NCBI RefSeq assembly: GCF_000717745.1
Contig: NZ_JOBH01000004.1
Span: forward strand, 419,884 to 483,883
DNA length: 64,000 nucleotides
Direction: 5' to 3'
DNA from: Streptomyces violens
Lineage (GTDB): Bacteria > Actinomycetota > Actinomycetes > Streptomycetales > Streptomycetaceae
Position 1 is the first letter of the stretch; each line of letters starts with the position of its first letter. This document shows positions 25,701 to 31,576 of the stretch, one piece after another. Made by a program: the position numbers and the translations under genes. The notes below the pieces were generated by a model. It was not told the origin of the DNA and did no database searches. It saw only the letters and a program-made list of their open reading frames with translations.

Positions 25701-25911
25701 CTGGACGACCAGCCCCGACACCGTGCGCTACCCGGACGGCGGCCACTGGACCGTGGCGGACAACGAACCTGGCCCGGTCGCGGGCGGCAAGCGCGGTCGC
25801 GGCGGTGCGGACGGAACGGGCGGTGACACCCACTCCAAGCGCCCGCGCAAGGGCAAGGGCCGGGCCGACGGCCCCGCCGACCCGGACACGCCCATGGGAG
25901 GCATCCAATGA
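19783..25911 (+). CDS. Giant T7SS-signal protein (2042 aa) with repeat linker and glycosyltransferase-like domain
   Basis: TTG start at 19783 with GGGAGAGGAA before it. Residues 5-130 match the putative T7SS secretion-signal type (LGLDGDPTPGD followed by coiled helices, as in polymorphic toxins). Hydrophobic helices at about 165-245 could be pore or membrane segments. Residues about 445-562 are GLGx-FTPNGLGS and GITAPQ/H repeats. Two homologous helical modules of about 100 aa start near 946 and 1124 (RARNDLILGG / RARHDIVTGG). Residues about 1323-1640 look like a GT-A fold: YVVNTVVKYDEIGGGQ, YGTVRN, then PYFAFMDFDTF with a DxD at D1448-D1450. The tail (about 1990-2042) is Lys/Arg-rich (KRPRKGKGR). 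The rest of the C-terminal third is unrecognised. No immunity-type gene follows; the next gene overlaps at ATGA. Confidence 0.85.
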   Translation: MATRPGDWGALGLDGDPTPGDAAAITAIADAMRDLATNAGTINNGLKALQQTAGDGQRFIGKTADQLRDMVDDHLHNFVGHVEESFHQAEAALRTYATAVTDAQSDADQALSAIQGLADDDPQRQTHIDRAEEAKTALGNAASTLDKALTAAGSLMVQPVSDCDMFWEAFEWLTIVLSVIAIFTGGVLAVLAWGMNAVLLIKTIVDFSQGKASGLELGLAFLGVLFPTTKALPVGSIVKGLGGVLKGGFEGIAGAGKNIFAEIGHFSSLHGMPKVVVAPMVIAAHAAPALNIVNGVKGLGNLAKGGWGSLAGTITKDWATFTGHIDGSWAKIGAYAKVNLGRGGRIATATVLPLDFTELGVLGLGGAARLAFGERVLGIQQPELHALLANAGRSDAALRGGIHTGAFGGPGALVPFRPVGGTGAPFVPGSFVDLSGLHLGAAGFPGGFPGAHFTPGGLGGFPGTVTPGGLGGVPGTVTPGGLGAFTPNGLGSFTPNGLGSFTPNGLGTFTPNGLGGIAPNGITMPHGVTAPQGITAPQGITAPQGITAPHGITAPHGITVPNGSVTHAGVQIDQPGLVTAPDVPGMTTHANGLTVPDVHGSGATQLIQQTDFAAGHIRMDNNLLLSADTAIDLLKDTHASSPLAHVATDAPAVRVPETSFDAGSVHGIGDGHAMARGAAGHGEALEDMTFPELQALASGDVAVTAFHGDGVSIRIGDAATRTFTAQDLANTVPGGPARTDLTGVQDVAVTQGPAGTRHLPGAEGVPGAHSGPAETIRPTGAGAHDPLRAKTPETAPGSKAGAASGNDSLTKAAPQPALDQHDLAMSLLDAGDRKPAPATGHSATPDSGPSGVSARPDLDGAGASGTADHSALDLIAHPGGDVSKAADAVAVPAAVKAAEHTPTPTPAPAPKAGSAATPAPGPKDSGPVTAPPRGRFGGFSGAAAMNQRLRARNDLILGGSTGPEAGAKLNAWVGYENALSQLGKAERKVDELAPPGAAQGEPSPALAEALDDLGVKRAEAAEAEARLDELGIDAARTRKQINALTGGLFGEHGLGGGPRPHPQPETHPNPQPEPQAVPSTDKGKGKAKADSVEPQPAPGSPFPQRPAPEDPLGFGPGTGRGARDRARHDIVTGGTSGPEAELRLDAWEQYQRASYDLAGAQAKVDRLVPKADQPGPSKPSAQALDALDDLGAKRAEFTEAESRLDDLGMDPQAVRQQIDEANHAIATERARRGEYVGPLGGAPSSHPGPRAVEMTDVQPGPSGQGGGNHQMPGLRWDNALTRGTTPGDIRANTAFRDLHGLDQRPLSGADYLANLHDSLREQRPLSYVVNTVVKYDEIGGGQLGDFLRAVTAGLPDSYRGRFGVVIGLNGPADEIAQINAAVRHALDGVQADFPIAVVGVGWRGGDFPYGTVRNTVMTSPASRSMVHAMMAGGADGAGRSHPYFAFMDFDTFEHTVPSGRHIFDYFEKKFEMRGVERAGEPSSAEPLRPLTMFGGYRVPEPPGGGLPDPLLVKTDEHLAKAEAKGKGKASDTQRQPGELRVTQENRITFDLRVRADMRARVGIAGRHPLLPYAPEPNLFVDATATLVDAMPGVHGWLPLRYGPGGAEYHQLSRALNNFNAWELDATLPRLTRDDFPRLAGESQDDWLKRVDDGITDREAQREIAAGNHTLPVRGTAFVAEFEKAAITTDLSRIMAGLYGKGGKLLQDHAGLSQLERLVESKETKRGLELKDVRDNRFKLSPEAADHENPLRPVESPGQEAPRDVAARLSDELGTDANPLGLNVSAGLPGDPSVRAGIRQEDLRFITHGYAHNEDPSRFLDLLDYAIVHASHQPPPTSVLHAFDNAPGHLRLPSAEQLLRDVRTQLGRGGTASKNAIKNLLDEALRSNLNIDLTPRELSIALATGRLRRENFLAGGLEGASGQAVRSAAEDFALQRYANALGRELHLTFADGSMTTFAPERAGKKRLPPPVEIVWTTSPDTVRYPDGGHWTVADNEPGPVAGGKRGRGGADGTGGDTHSKRPRKGKGRADGPADPDTPMGGIQ
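21112..21470 (+). repeat. Coding tandem-repeat array in the giant protein gene
   Basis: Three consecutive in-frame repeat types: 33-36-nt units encoding FPGTVTPGGLGG-like blocks (from about 21112), four 24-nt units encoding FTPNGLG(S/T/G) (about 21235-21330), and about seven 18-nt units encoding GITAP(Q/H) or variants (about 21340-21470). The units are nearly identical at DNA level, so this region can change length by slippage or recombination. There are no spacers, so it is not a CRISPR. Confidence 0.9.
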
Positions 25912-28691
25912 CCACCGGTCAGGCGGCACCGGACGCCACCGTGCATCACGTGACCCCCGGCCGCCCCGGCGCGCTGGCCGCGGCCCTGGAGGCCGCTGCC
26001 CCGGGCGACGAAGTGCGGATGTCACCGGGGACGTACGCGGAGACGCTGCGCGTCGTACGGGACGTGACGCTGCGGGCCGCGGACGGCGGCGGGGTCACCC
26101 TCGCCGCGCCCGGTGGCACCACCCCGGCCCTCGAAGTCCGCTCCGGTGCCCGGCTGACGCTGGACGGAGTGACCGTACGGGGTGGTGCGGCGGACCAGCC
26201 GGCCGTCCTGCTGTCCGGCGGCAGCACGCACTGGCACGGCGGCGGTACCGGCATGGGCCGCCTCGAAGTGCTGCGTGACGCCGCGCTCACCATGACCGGC
26301 GCCCGCCTGACGGGCGCGGCACTGGCAGGGGCGCTGATCCGTACCACCGGTGCGGTGCGGCTGACGGACTGCGTCCTGGAAGGCGCCCAGGGCACCGGCG
26401 TCGTGGTGGGCGGCGACTCCCGGCTGGAGATGACCGGCAGCCGGATCAGGGGGGCCACCGGCTCGGGTGTGCGGGTCCGCGACGGCGCGCACGTCCTGTT
26501 GCGCGACTGTCTGATCGACGGCGCGGGCCGCAGCGGACTGCTGTTCGAGGACCGGTCGGCGGCCCTGCTCGTGGACTGCCGGGTACGGGACTGCGGCGGC
26601 GAAGCGGTGCGCGTGCTGGACTCCTCGCCCGTACCGCAGGACGACGACCCGTACGAGGCGGCGGACACCGCGGCCCCGGCAGAGGTCCGGGGCGGACTGC
26701 TGCTGTACGGCTGCGAGTTGAGCGGCGCGGGCGCCGACGCGCTGCACGTCGCCGGGGCCGGCGACGCCGTGCTGGCCGGCTGCGTCCTGCGCGACGGCGG
26801 CGGCTCCGGTGCCACGGCGGGGGAGCGGGCCCGGGTGCGGCTGGCCGACACCCGGATCGCACGGACCACGTCGGCGGCCCTGACGGCCCACGGTACGGCC
26901 CGGCTGGAGGCGCGCGGCACGACCGTACGCGGCTCGGCGGCCAACGGCCTGCTGGCCACCGGCTCCGCCACCGTCCGGCTCACCGACGGCGAGGTGACCG
27001 ACTGCCGGTTCAGCGCCGTACACGCCGGTGGTGCCGCCGAGGTGACGCTGACCCGGCTGCGTGCCGGCCACACCCCCGAACACGGGCTGCACGCGGTCGC
27101 CGACGCCCGGCTGACGCTGACCGAGGTGCACCTCACCGACTGCGGTATGTCCGGCCTCGATCTGTCCGGCGCGGCGGGCACCGAAGCCGCCGAACTGTCC
27201 GTCGTCCGCTGCCGCAACGGTGTCGTCGCCGGCTCCGGAGGCCCGGTCCGCCTGACCGGCTGCACGGTCACCGACGCCGAACGCGCCGGGTTCGGTTTCG
27301 GCCCCGGCGGCGACGCGGAACTGGCCGGCGGCCGGGTGCTGCGCGCCGGCACCGCCGGGCTGGTGGTCCAGGACGGCGCCACCGTACGGGCCCGGGACGT
27401 GGAGATCACCGAGGCGGCCGGGTCCGGAGTGGTGGTCGCGGCCGGCGCCGCCCCGCACGTGAGCCGGGTACGGATCGTCCGCGCCGGCAAGAACGGCCTG
27501 ATCGTGGACGCCAAGGGCGCCGGCGTCTTCGAGGACTGCGAGATCACCGCCCCTGGCTACCCCGCCGTCCACCTGGGCGAGGCGACCACCCCCGTACTGA
27601 CCCGGATCCGCGTACAGGACGCCGACGCCGACCTGAGCACCGGGACCGGCGCCGAGCCGGAGGTGCGCGACTGCGTCTCCTGGCAGGTCAAGGACGCGCA
27701 CTGGCCCGCGCCGCTGGCGCCCGTGACGGCCACCGCCACCGCGGCGTCCGGCGGAACCCCGGCCGGGGGCACCGCGACCACGGCCCCGGCCACCGAGGAG
27801 GACCTCGACGAACTGCTCGGCGAACTGCAGCAGTTGATCGGCCTGGACCGGGTCAAGCAGGATGTCGCCTCGCTCGTGAAGCTGATGCGTATGGTGCAGC
27901 GCCGGGAGGCGGCCGGGCTCGCGGCGCCGCCGCTCAGCCGTCACCTGGTCTTCGCGGGCAATCCCGGCACCGGCAAGACCACGGTGGCCCGGCTCTACGG
28001 GCGCATCCTGGCCGCCGTCGGCCTGCTGGAGCGCGGCCACCTCGTGGAGGCCGACCGCTCCGCGCTGGTCGGCGAGTACGTCGGCCACACCGGACCGAAG
28101 ACCCAGCGGGTCTTCATGGAGGCGATGGGCGGCGTGCTGTTCATCGACGAGGCGTACTCCCTGGCACCCGCAAACGGCTCGGGCGGCAACGACTTCGCGC
28201 AGGAGGCCATCGCCACCCTCGTGAAGCTGATGGAGGACCACCGTGACGCCGTCGTGGTCATCGTCGCCGGCTACCCGGTGGAGATGGAGCACTTCATCGA
28301 CTCCAACCCCGGCCTCGCCTCCCGCTTCAACCGCACGTTGCTGTTCGAGGACTACGGCACCGAGGACCTGGTGCGCATCGTCGAACAGCACGCGGCGGCC
28401 CACCAGTACGAACTGACCGACGCGGCGCGCGCCACGCTCACCGGCTACTTCGACCACGTTCCCCGGGACGGCCGGTTCGGCAACGGTCGCTCGGCCCGGC
28501 AGACGTTCCAGGCGATGACCGAACGGCAGGCGTACCGCGTCGCGGAGAACGACTCCCCGTCCGAGGCGGACCTGCGGACGCTGTCCGAACTGGACGTACC
28601 GGAACTGGACGTACCGCGGACGGATCTGTCCGGTCCTGGCGTGCCGCAACCGCTCCCGTCCGGCCCCGGCGGGCCCGTCCGCCCGGCCTGA
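25908..28691 (+). CDS. Right-handed beta-helix fused to EccA/CbbX-type AAA+ ATPase
   Basis: 927 aa. Residues about 10-600 are beta-helix rungs: many repeats of the type LTDCxLEGAxGTGVVVGGDSR and VRLADTRIARTTSAALTAHG, as in pectate-lyase-like solenoids. An Ala/Thr/Gly linker follows. The C-terminal AAA+ domain begins LLGELQQLIGLDRVKQDVAS and has Walker A GNPGTGKTT (about residue 684), Walker B GVLFIDEAYSL (about 740), sensor VVVIVAGYP and the Arg finger region GLASRFNR, as in EccA and CbxX/CfqX. In ESX systems EccA is the cytosolic ATPase with an N-terminal TPR domain that handles substrates; here a beta-helix replaces the TPR. ATG overlaps the stop of the giant-protein gene (ATGA), so the two are coupled. 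Confidence 0.92.
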   Translation: MTTGQAAPDATVHHVTPGRPGALAAALEAAAPGDEVRMSPGTYAETLRVVRDVTLRAADGGGVTLAAPGGTTPALEVRSGARLTLDGVTVRGGAADQPAVLLSGGSTHWHGGGTGMGRLEVLRDAALTMTGARLTGAALAGALIRTTGAVRLTDCVLEGAQGTGVVVGGDSRLEMTGSRIRGATGSGVRVRDGAHVLLRDCLIDGAGRSGLLFEDRSAALLVDCRVRDCGGEAVRVLDSSPVPQDDDPYEAADTAAPAEVRGGLLLYGCELSGAGADALHVAGAGDAVLAGCVLRDGGGSGATAGERARVRLADTRIARTTSAALTAHGTARLEARGTTVRGSAANGLLATGSATVRLTDGEVTDCRFSAVHAGGAAEVTLTRLRAGHTPEHGLHAVADARLTLTEVHLTDCGMSGLDLSGAAGTEAAELSVVRCRNGVVAGSGGPVRLTGCTVTDAERAGFGFGPGGDAELAGGRVLRAGTAGLVVQDGATVRARDVEITEAAGSGVVVAAGAAPHVSRVRIVRAGKNGLIVDAKGAGVFEDCEITAPGYPAVHLGEATTPVLTRIRVQDADADLSTGTGAEPEVRDCVSWQVKDAHWPAPLAPVTATATAASGGTPAGGTATTAPATEEDLDELLGELQQLIGLDRVKQDVASLVKLMRMVQRREAAGLAAPPLSRHLVFAGNPGTGKTTVARLYGRILAAVGLLERGHLVEADRSALVGEYVGHTGPKTQRVFMEAMGGVLFIDEAYSLAPANGSGGNDFAQEAIATLVKLMEDHRDAVVVIVAGYPVEMEHFIDSNPGLASRFNRTLLFEDYGTEDLVRIVEQHAAAHQYELTDAARATLTGYFDHVPRDGRFGNGRSARQTFQAMTERQAYRVAENDSPSEADLRTLSELDVPELDVPRTDLSGPGVPQPLPSGPGGPVRPA

Positions 28692-28728
28692 CCCGCCTCC
28701 CCCGACTACTCCCAGGAGGAAACCCCCG

Positions 28729-29670
28729 TTGTCACAGCCGAACAAGAACGCCGGCCCGGACCGCCCGTCCGGGTCCGGTTTCGCGGAGACCTTCGCCAAG
28801 GGGGCGCGCACACCACTGCGCGGCCTGGCGCCCGGCCGGCGGGTGTGGAAGACAGTGCTGGGCCTGCCCGTGCTGGCCGGTGTCGGTGTCGGCGTGGTGG
28901 CGCTGGCCACCCTCGGCGCCTCCCAGGTGCGCTTCGGCGACGGCCAGGAAAAGCCCGTCGCCGCCAACCGGCCACAGCCGGCGAAGACGGGCTCCCCGGC
29001 ACCGGCCACCAAGGCCAGCAAGTCCCCGAGCCCGTCCCCGAGCCCGGCGTCCCCGAAGCCCAGCGACGCGGGCGCGCCCGCCCCGGCCCCCGAGGCGCCG
29101 GAGAAGAAGACCCCGCCCCCCAAGGCCAAGAAGCCCGCCGGTCCGCCGCGCGTGACCTACACGGGCCTCGTGGGCCCCGGCTGCCCGACCCCGCCCGGCG
29201 GCGGCTATGAGCAACGGGGTGCCTACAACGACGGCGGCAACGGCTGGTACGGGCTCACCGGCGGCAGCACCCGGGAGGGCGGCTGCAGCGGCCAGTTCAC
29301 GTCCGTACCGATGTCCGGTGACCCGGGCAAGGACGCCAACAGCAGCGTGGTGTGGTGGTTCGCGCCGGGCCCGGAGTCCCGGTCCTGCCAGGTCTCGGTC
29401 TACGTGCCCCAGGGGCCCAACGACCGCGACGTGAACGGCCGTCCGACCACGTATCAGGTGCTGACCGACGCCTTCGACGTGAACTCCAAGTACGCCCAGT
29501 TCACCGTCGACCAGGCCGGGCACCGCGGCAGCTGGCAGCCGGGCGGCACCTTCCAGGTCCGTCAGGGCAAGATCGCCGTGAAGCTGCTGGACCGCGGCGT
29601 CGATTACGGGCCGGGCCGCGAGGCCGCCCACCACGCGGCGGCGCCCGTCAAGGTCACCTGCCACGGCTGA
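28729..29670 (+). CDS. Membrane-anchored extracytoplasmic protein with Pro/Lys linker and Cys-containing C-terminal domain
   Basis: 313 aa from TTG at 28729, with AGGAGGA at 28714-28720 as the ribosome-binding site. A basic N-terminal segment is followed by one hydrophobic helix at about 44-64 (VLGLPVLAGVGVGVVALATL), then a Ser/Pro/Lys/Ala-rich linker (about 75-140). The globular domain (about 143-313) has Cys in GPGCPTPP, EGGCSGQF, SRSCQVSVYV and KVTCHG, so two disulfides are likely outside the cell. The fold is probably a beta-sandwich, seen in Streptomyces as sensor or lectin-like modules attached to kinases or secretion genes. It closes the plus-strand operon begun by the giant protein and could be its surface partner. 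Family not named. Confidence 0.8.
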   Translation: MSQPNKNAGPDRPSGSGFAETFAKGARTPLRGLAPGRRVWKTVLGLPVLAGVGVGVVALATLGASQVRFGDGQEKPVAANRPQPAKTGSPAPATKASKSPSPSPSPASPKPSDAGAPAPAPEAPEKKTPPPKAKKPAGPPRVTYTGLVGPGCPTPPGGGYEQRGAYNDGGNGWYGLTGGSTREGGCSGQFTSVPMSGDPGKDANSSVVWWFAPGPESRSCQVSVYVPQGPNDRDVNGRPTTYQVLTDAFDVNSKYAQFTVDQAGHRGSWQPGGTFQVRQGKIAVKLLDRGVDYGPGREAAHHAAAPVKVTCHG

Positions 29671-29676
29671 GCGTCC

Positions 29677-29738
29677 GCTGCGGGCCCGCTGCGTGCCGCG
29701 ACCACTCCATACGGCACAGCACGCAGCGGCCCCGCAGC
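29677..29738. terminator. Bidirectional terminator at the end of the type VII-like operon
   Basis: Arms 29677-29696 and 29719-29738 are 20-bp inverted repeats with one mismatch, separated by 22 nt. The hairpin lies directly after the membrane-anchored protein's stop and before the convergent acetyltransferase stop at 29753. Confidence 0.85.
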
Positions 29739-29752
29739 CGGCCTCGTTCCGG

Positions 29753-30394
29753 CTACTCGGGTCGCTGCGTACGGGCGTTGTGCCCGAGGCCGTCCGGACG
29801 GCCCGCCGTACGCTCTCCCAGGGGCAGCACCAGGGCGCGCTGCGCCGCGGGACCGGAGGACCTGCGGACCTGTCCGATGTCCTGCCACCCCCACGCCTGG
29901 AAGGCGGCGTGAACCGTGCGGTCGGCCTGGTCCACCAAGGTGGCACCGAGCGAGGCATGGTGGTCGGCGAGCAGCTGCGTCTGCAGCAGCCGGGCGAGAT
30001 CGGGGGTGTGCTCGTGCGGATGGACCACGATCTCCGTGATGGCGAAGGCGTGCCCGGAGGAGGTCAACTGCTCGACGAACGGGGGAAGTTCTCCCTCGAA
30101 GCCGAGCCACCAGGACCCGTCGCGCGCGATGGGAAAGCCGAAGGCGCACCCCGCCAGGGTGGCAGTCTCGGCGACCAGCATGGAGAAGCCCGGGCGCCGT
30201 ACGGAGTCCGCGAGGCGGAGCAGGAACTCCTCCCTGCGGTGGTAGGTCTCGCCGGCCGGGGCGTCCGAGGACTCGACGTACAGGTCCGCGAGATCTTCGC
30301 GCAGGCTCTCGGCCTGCCAGCGGTTGAGGCGGCGCAGGCGTACCGCGTCCAAGGAGGAGCGCTCATGCCGCGGCCCGGGGCCGGTGCCTGTCAT
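29753..30394 (-). CDS. GNAT-family N-acetyltransferase
   Basis: 213 aa from ATG at 30394; the frame runs open further upstream but the extra sequence is Arg/Pro-rich and non-conserved. GNAT features are LLVAETATLAGCAFGF-like beta-strands (SMLVAETATLAGCAFGFPIA) and the acetyl-CoA region AFAITEIVVHPHEHTPDLARLLQ, where HEHTPDLARLL takes the place of the R/QxxGxG/A pyrophosphate loop, then GATLVDQADRTVHAAFQAWG. The C-terminus ends in an unrelated Gly/Arg tail. The substrate is unknown. The gene stands alone and converges on the type VII-like operon. Confidence 0.75.
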   Translation of the reverse strand: MTGTGPGPRHERSSLDAVRLRRLNRWQAESLREDLADLYVESSDAPAGETYHRREEFLLRLADSVRRPGFSMLVAETATLAGCAFGFPIARDGSWWLGFEGELPPFVEQLTSSGHAFAITEIVVHPHEHTPDLARLLQTQLLADHHASLGATLVDQADRTVHAAFQAWGWQDIGQVRRSSGPAAQRALVLPLGERTAGRPDGLGHNARTQRPE

Positions 30395-30893
30395 CGTGCA
30401 CCTGCCGAGAGGGGCGCGGACCGCGGAGCAGGCATGTCTCCAGGAGGGCTCGCCGGGAAGCCGTTTCTGATCAGCGCCCTGCTCTGTTCGTCGTGCCGGT
30501 GGACGTTCGGCTGGGGCCGGGACATGGCACCTCCGATTCCGGGCGACCGGCCGGGGCGGGAGCCGGCGGTGCAGGCTGAGGCCCGGCAGGTAGGTGTATT
30601 CAGCAGCGACGCGCCGTCGGGGTCTGGAACGTCGACGTCCTGATGCGAGGGAGGATAGTCCCGGATCCGCCGGGGAGGGAGACGGAAAGGCCCCTTCAAG
30701 CCGGACCTCCGGGAGGAGCTCACATACGTCGGGGGGGCGATGCGGTCGGAGAAGACCAGTGCACCTCACGGGCCCGGCCGAGACATTCGATGTGCCGACC
30801 GTCGCGGCTGCCGGCACTATGGTCTACGCCGTCATGGGGCCGTAGCGGGATTGGCTCCGGGGGCACTACGAGGGTCGGGAGTGCGGACCGCAC
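30395..30893. other. Intergenic stretch of about 500 bp without a recognised gene
   Basis: Between the acetyltransferase start and the terminator of the EF-hand gene I see no frame with a credible start, ribosome-binding site and family pattern. The open frames here lack the codon bias of the neighbours. It should hold the acetyltransferase promoter. Confidence 0.5.
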
Positions 30894-30926
30894 ACGGTGC
30901 CCTCCGTTCGCCACGGAAGGCACCGT
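30894..30926 (-). terminator. Terminator hairpin of the EF-hand gene
   Basis: ACGGTGCCCTCCGT (30894-30907) pairs with ACGGAAGGCACCGT (30913-30926) over 14 bp with one mismatch and a 5-nt loop, 17 nt past the EF-hand stop codon. Confidence 0.8.
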
Positions 30927-30943
30927 ACCGCCATTCCCCGCTG

Positions 30944-31225
30944 TTACTGCTTCCGCGACGCCTGGCTGAACTCTTCCGTGGAGATCTGACCGTTCGAATC
31001 GCGGTCCACCAAGCGGAAGGCCTTGCGGATATTGGACTCGGAGACCCCCTGCCGCTTCGCCGCCACGAACAGTTCCGGCTCGCTGACGGTGCCGCTCCTG
31101 TCCGTGTCGATCTGCTGGAAGGTTGGCGGGGTGCTCGCGGGGGCGTTGGCGAAGGCGGAACCGCTGGCGCCGAGAACGGCCGCCCCCGTCAGAGCCATCG
31201 CGATGGCGCCGGTGCGAGTCTGCAT
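30944..31225 (-). CDS. Secreted EF-hand calcium-binding protein
   Basis: 93 aa from ATG at 31225, preceded by GAGAGGAGACACC, a strong ribosome-binding site. The N-terminus is a signal peptide (MQTRTGAIAMALTGAAVLGA, cleavage after AFA). The mature protein of about 65 residues has two canonical EF-hand loops, DTDRSGTVSEPE and DRDSNGQISTEE, each with Asp at positions 1 and 3 and Glu at 12. It is a minimal two-hand, calmodulin-like module outside the cell. A role in calcium buffering or calcium-dependent adhesion is possible but nothing in the context specifies one. It is monocistronic, with its own terminator. Confidence 0.9.
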   Translation of the reverse strand: MQTRTGAIAMALTGAAVLGASGSAFANAPASTPPTFQQIDTDRSGTVSEPELFVAAKRQGVSESNIRKAFRLVDRDSNGQISTEEFSQASRKQ

Positions 31226-31479
31226 GGTGTCTCCTCTCGGCCTCCGCGGAATGGCGTCAAGGCCGAACTTGTAGCTGTCACTGGCAACTGCAGGCACCCA
31301 CCGTAGTGAAGTGATAGCTCAACGTCACGGAAGCGCGGTACTCCTACGCGAAGCGCGAGGTGTCGCCTGGTCCGCGGCACGCGACCAGCGGCGCGTGGAT
31401 TCCGGCTGCGCCAAATGATCGCTGTGGTGTGGTTGCTGACCGGGCTGCGCAGCTGGAGCAGTAGTCACATGTTCTGCGC

Positions 31480-31570
31480 GCCGGCGCGCCAGGTCGGTGA
31501 GCGGGGTGTCAGCCGGCAGGTTCCAGAGCCAGTACTCGGTGAGCCTCTTGGCGTCGAGCCGGTCCCTTGC
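31480..31570 (-). pseudogene. IS701/IS4-type transposase fragment
   Basis: Minus-strand translation gives DAKRLTEYWLWNLPADTPLT then DLARRRAEHV. This matches the YWLSNLPADTPLxDLVRLAKxRWRIE segment before the catalytic Glu in IS701/IS4-family transposases. Only about 30 codons remain and no start, DDE core or inverted repeats are visible. It fills the 3' flank of the DyP peroxidase gene. The rest of the 31226-31576 gap shows nothing recognisable. Confidence 0.62.
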
Positions 31571-31576
31571 GGCCCG

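Noticed and set aside
26022..29129. 1035-aa minus-strand frame across the beta-helix/AAA gene
   Set aside because: Antisense shadow; the plus-strand protein has clear Walker motifs and rungs.
30740..31306. 188-aa plus-strand frame overlapping the EF-hand gene
   Set aside because: It runs antisense to a gene with signal peptide, two EF-hands, ribosome-binding site and terminator.
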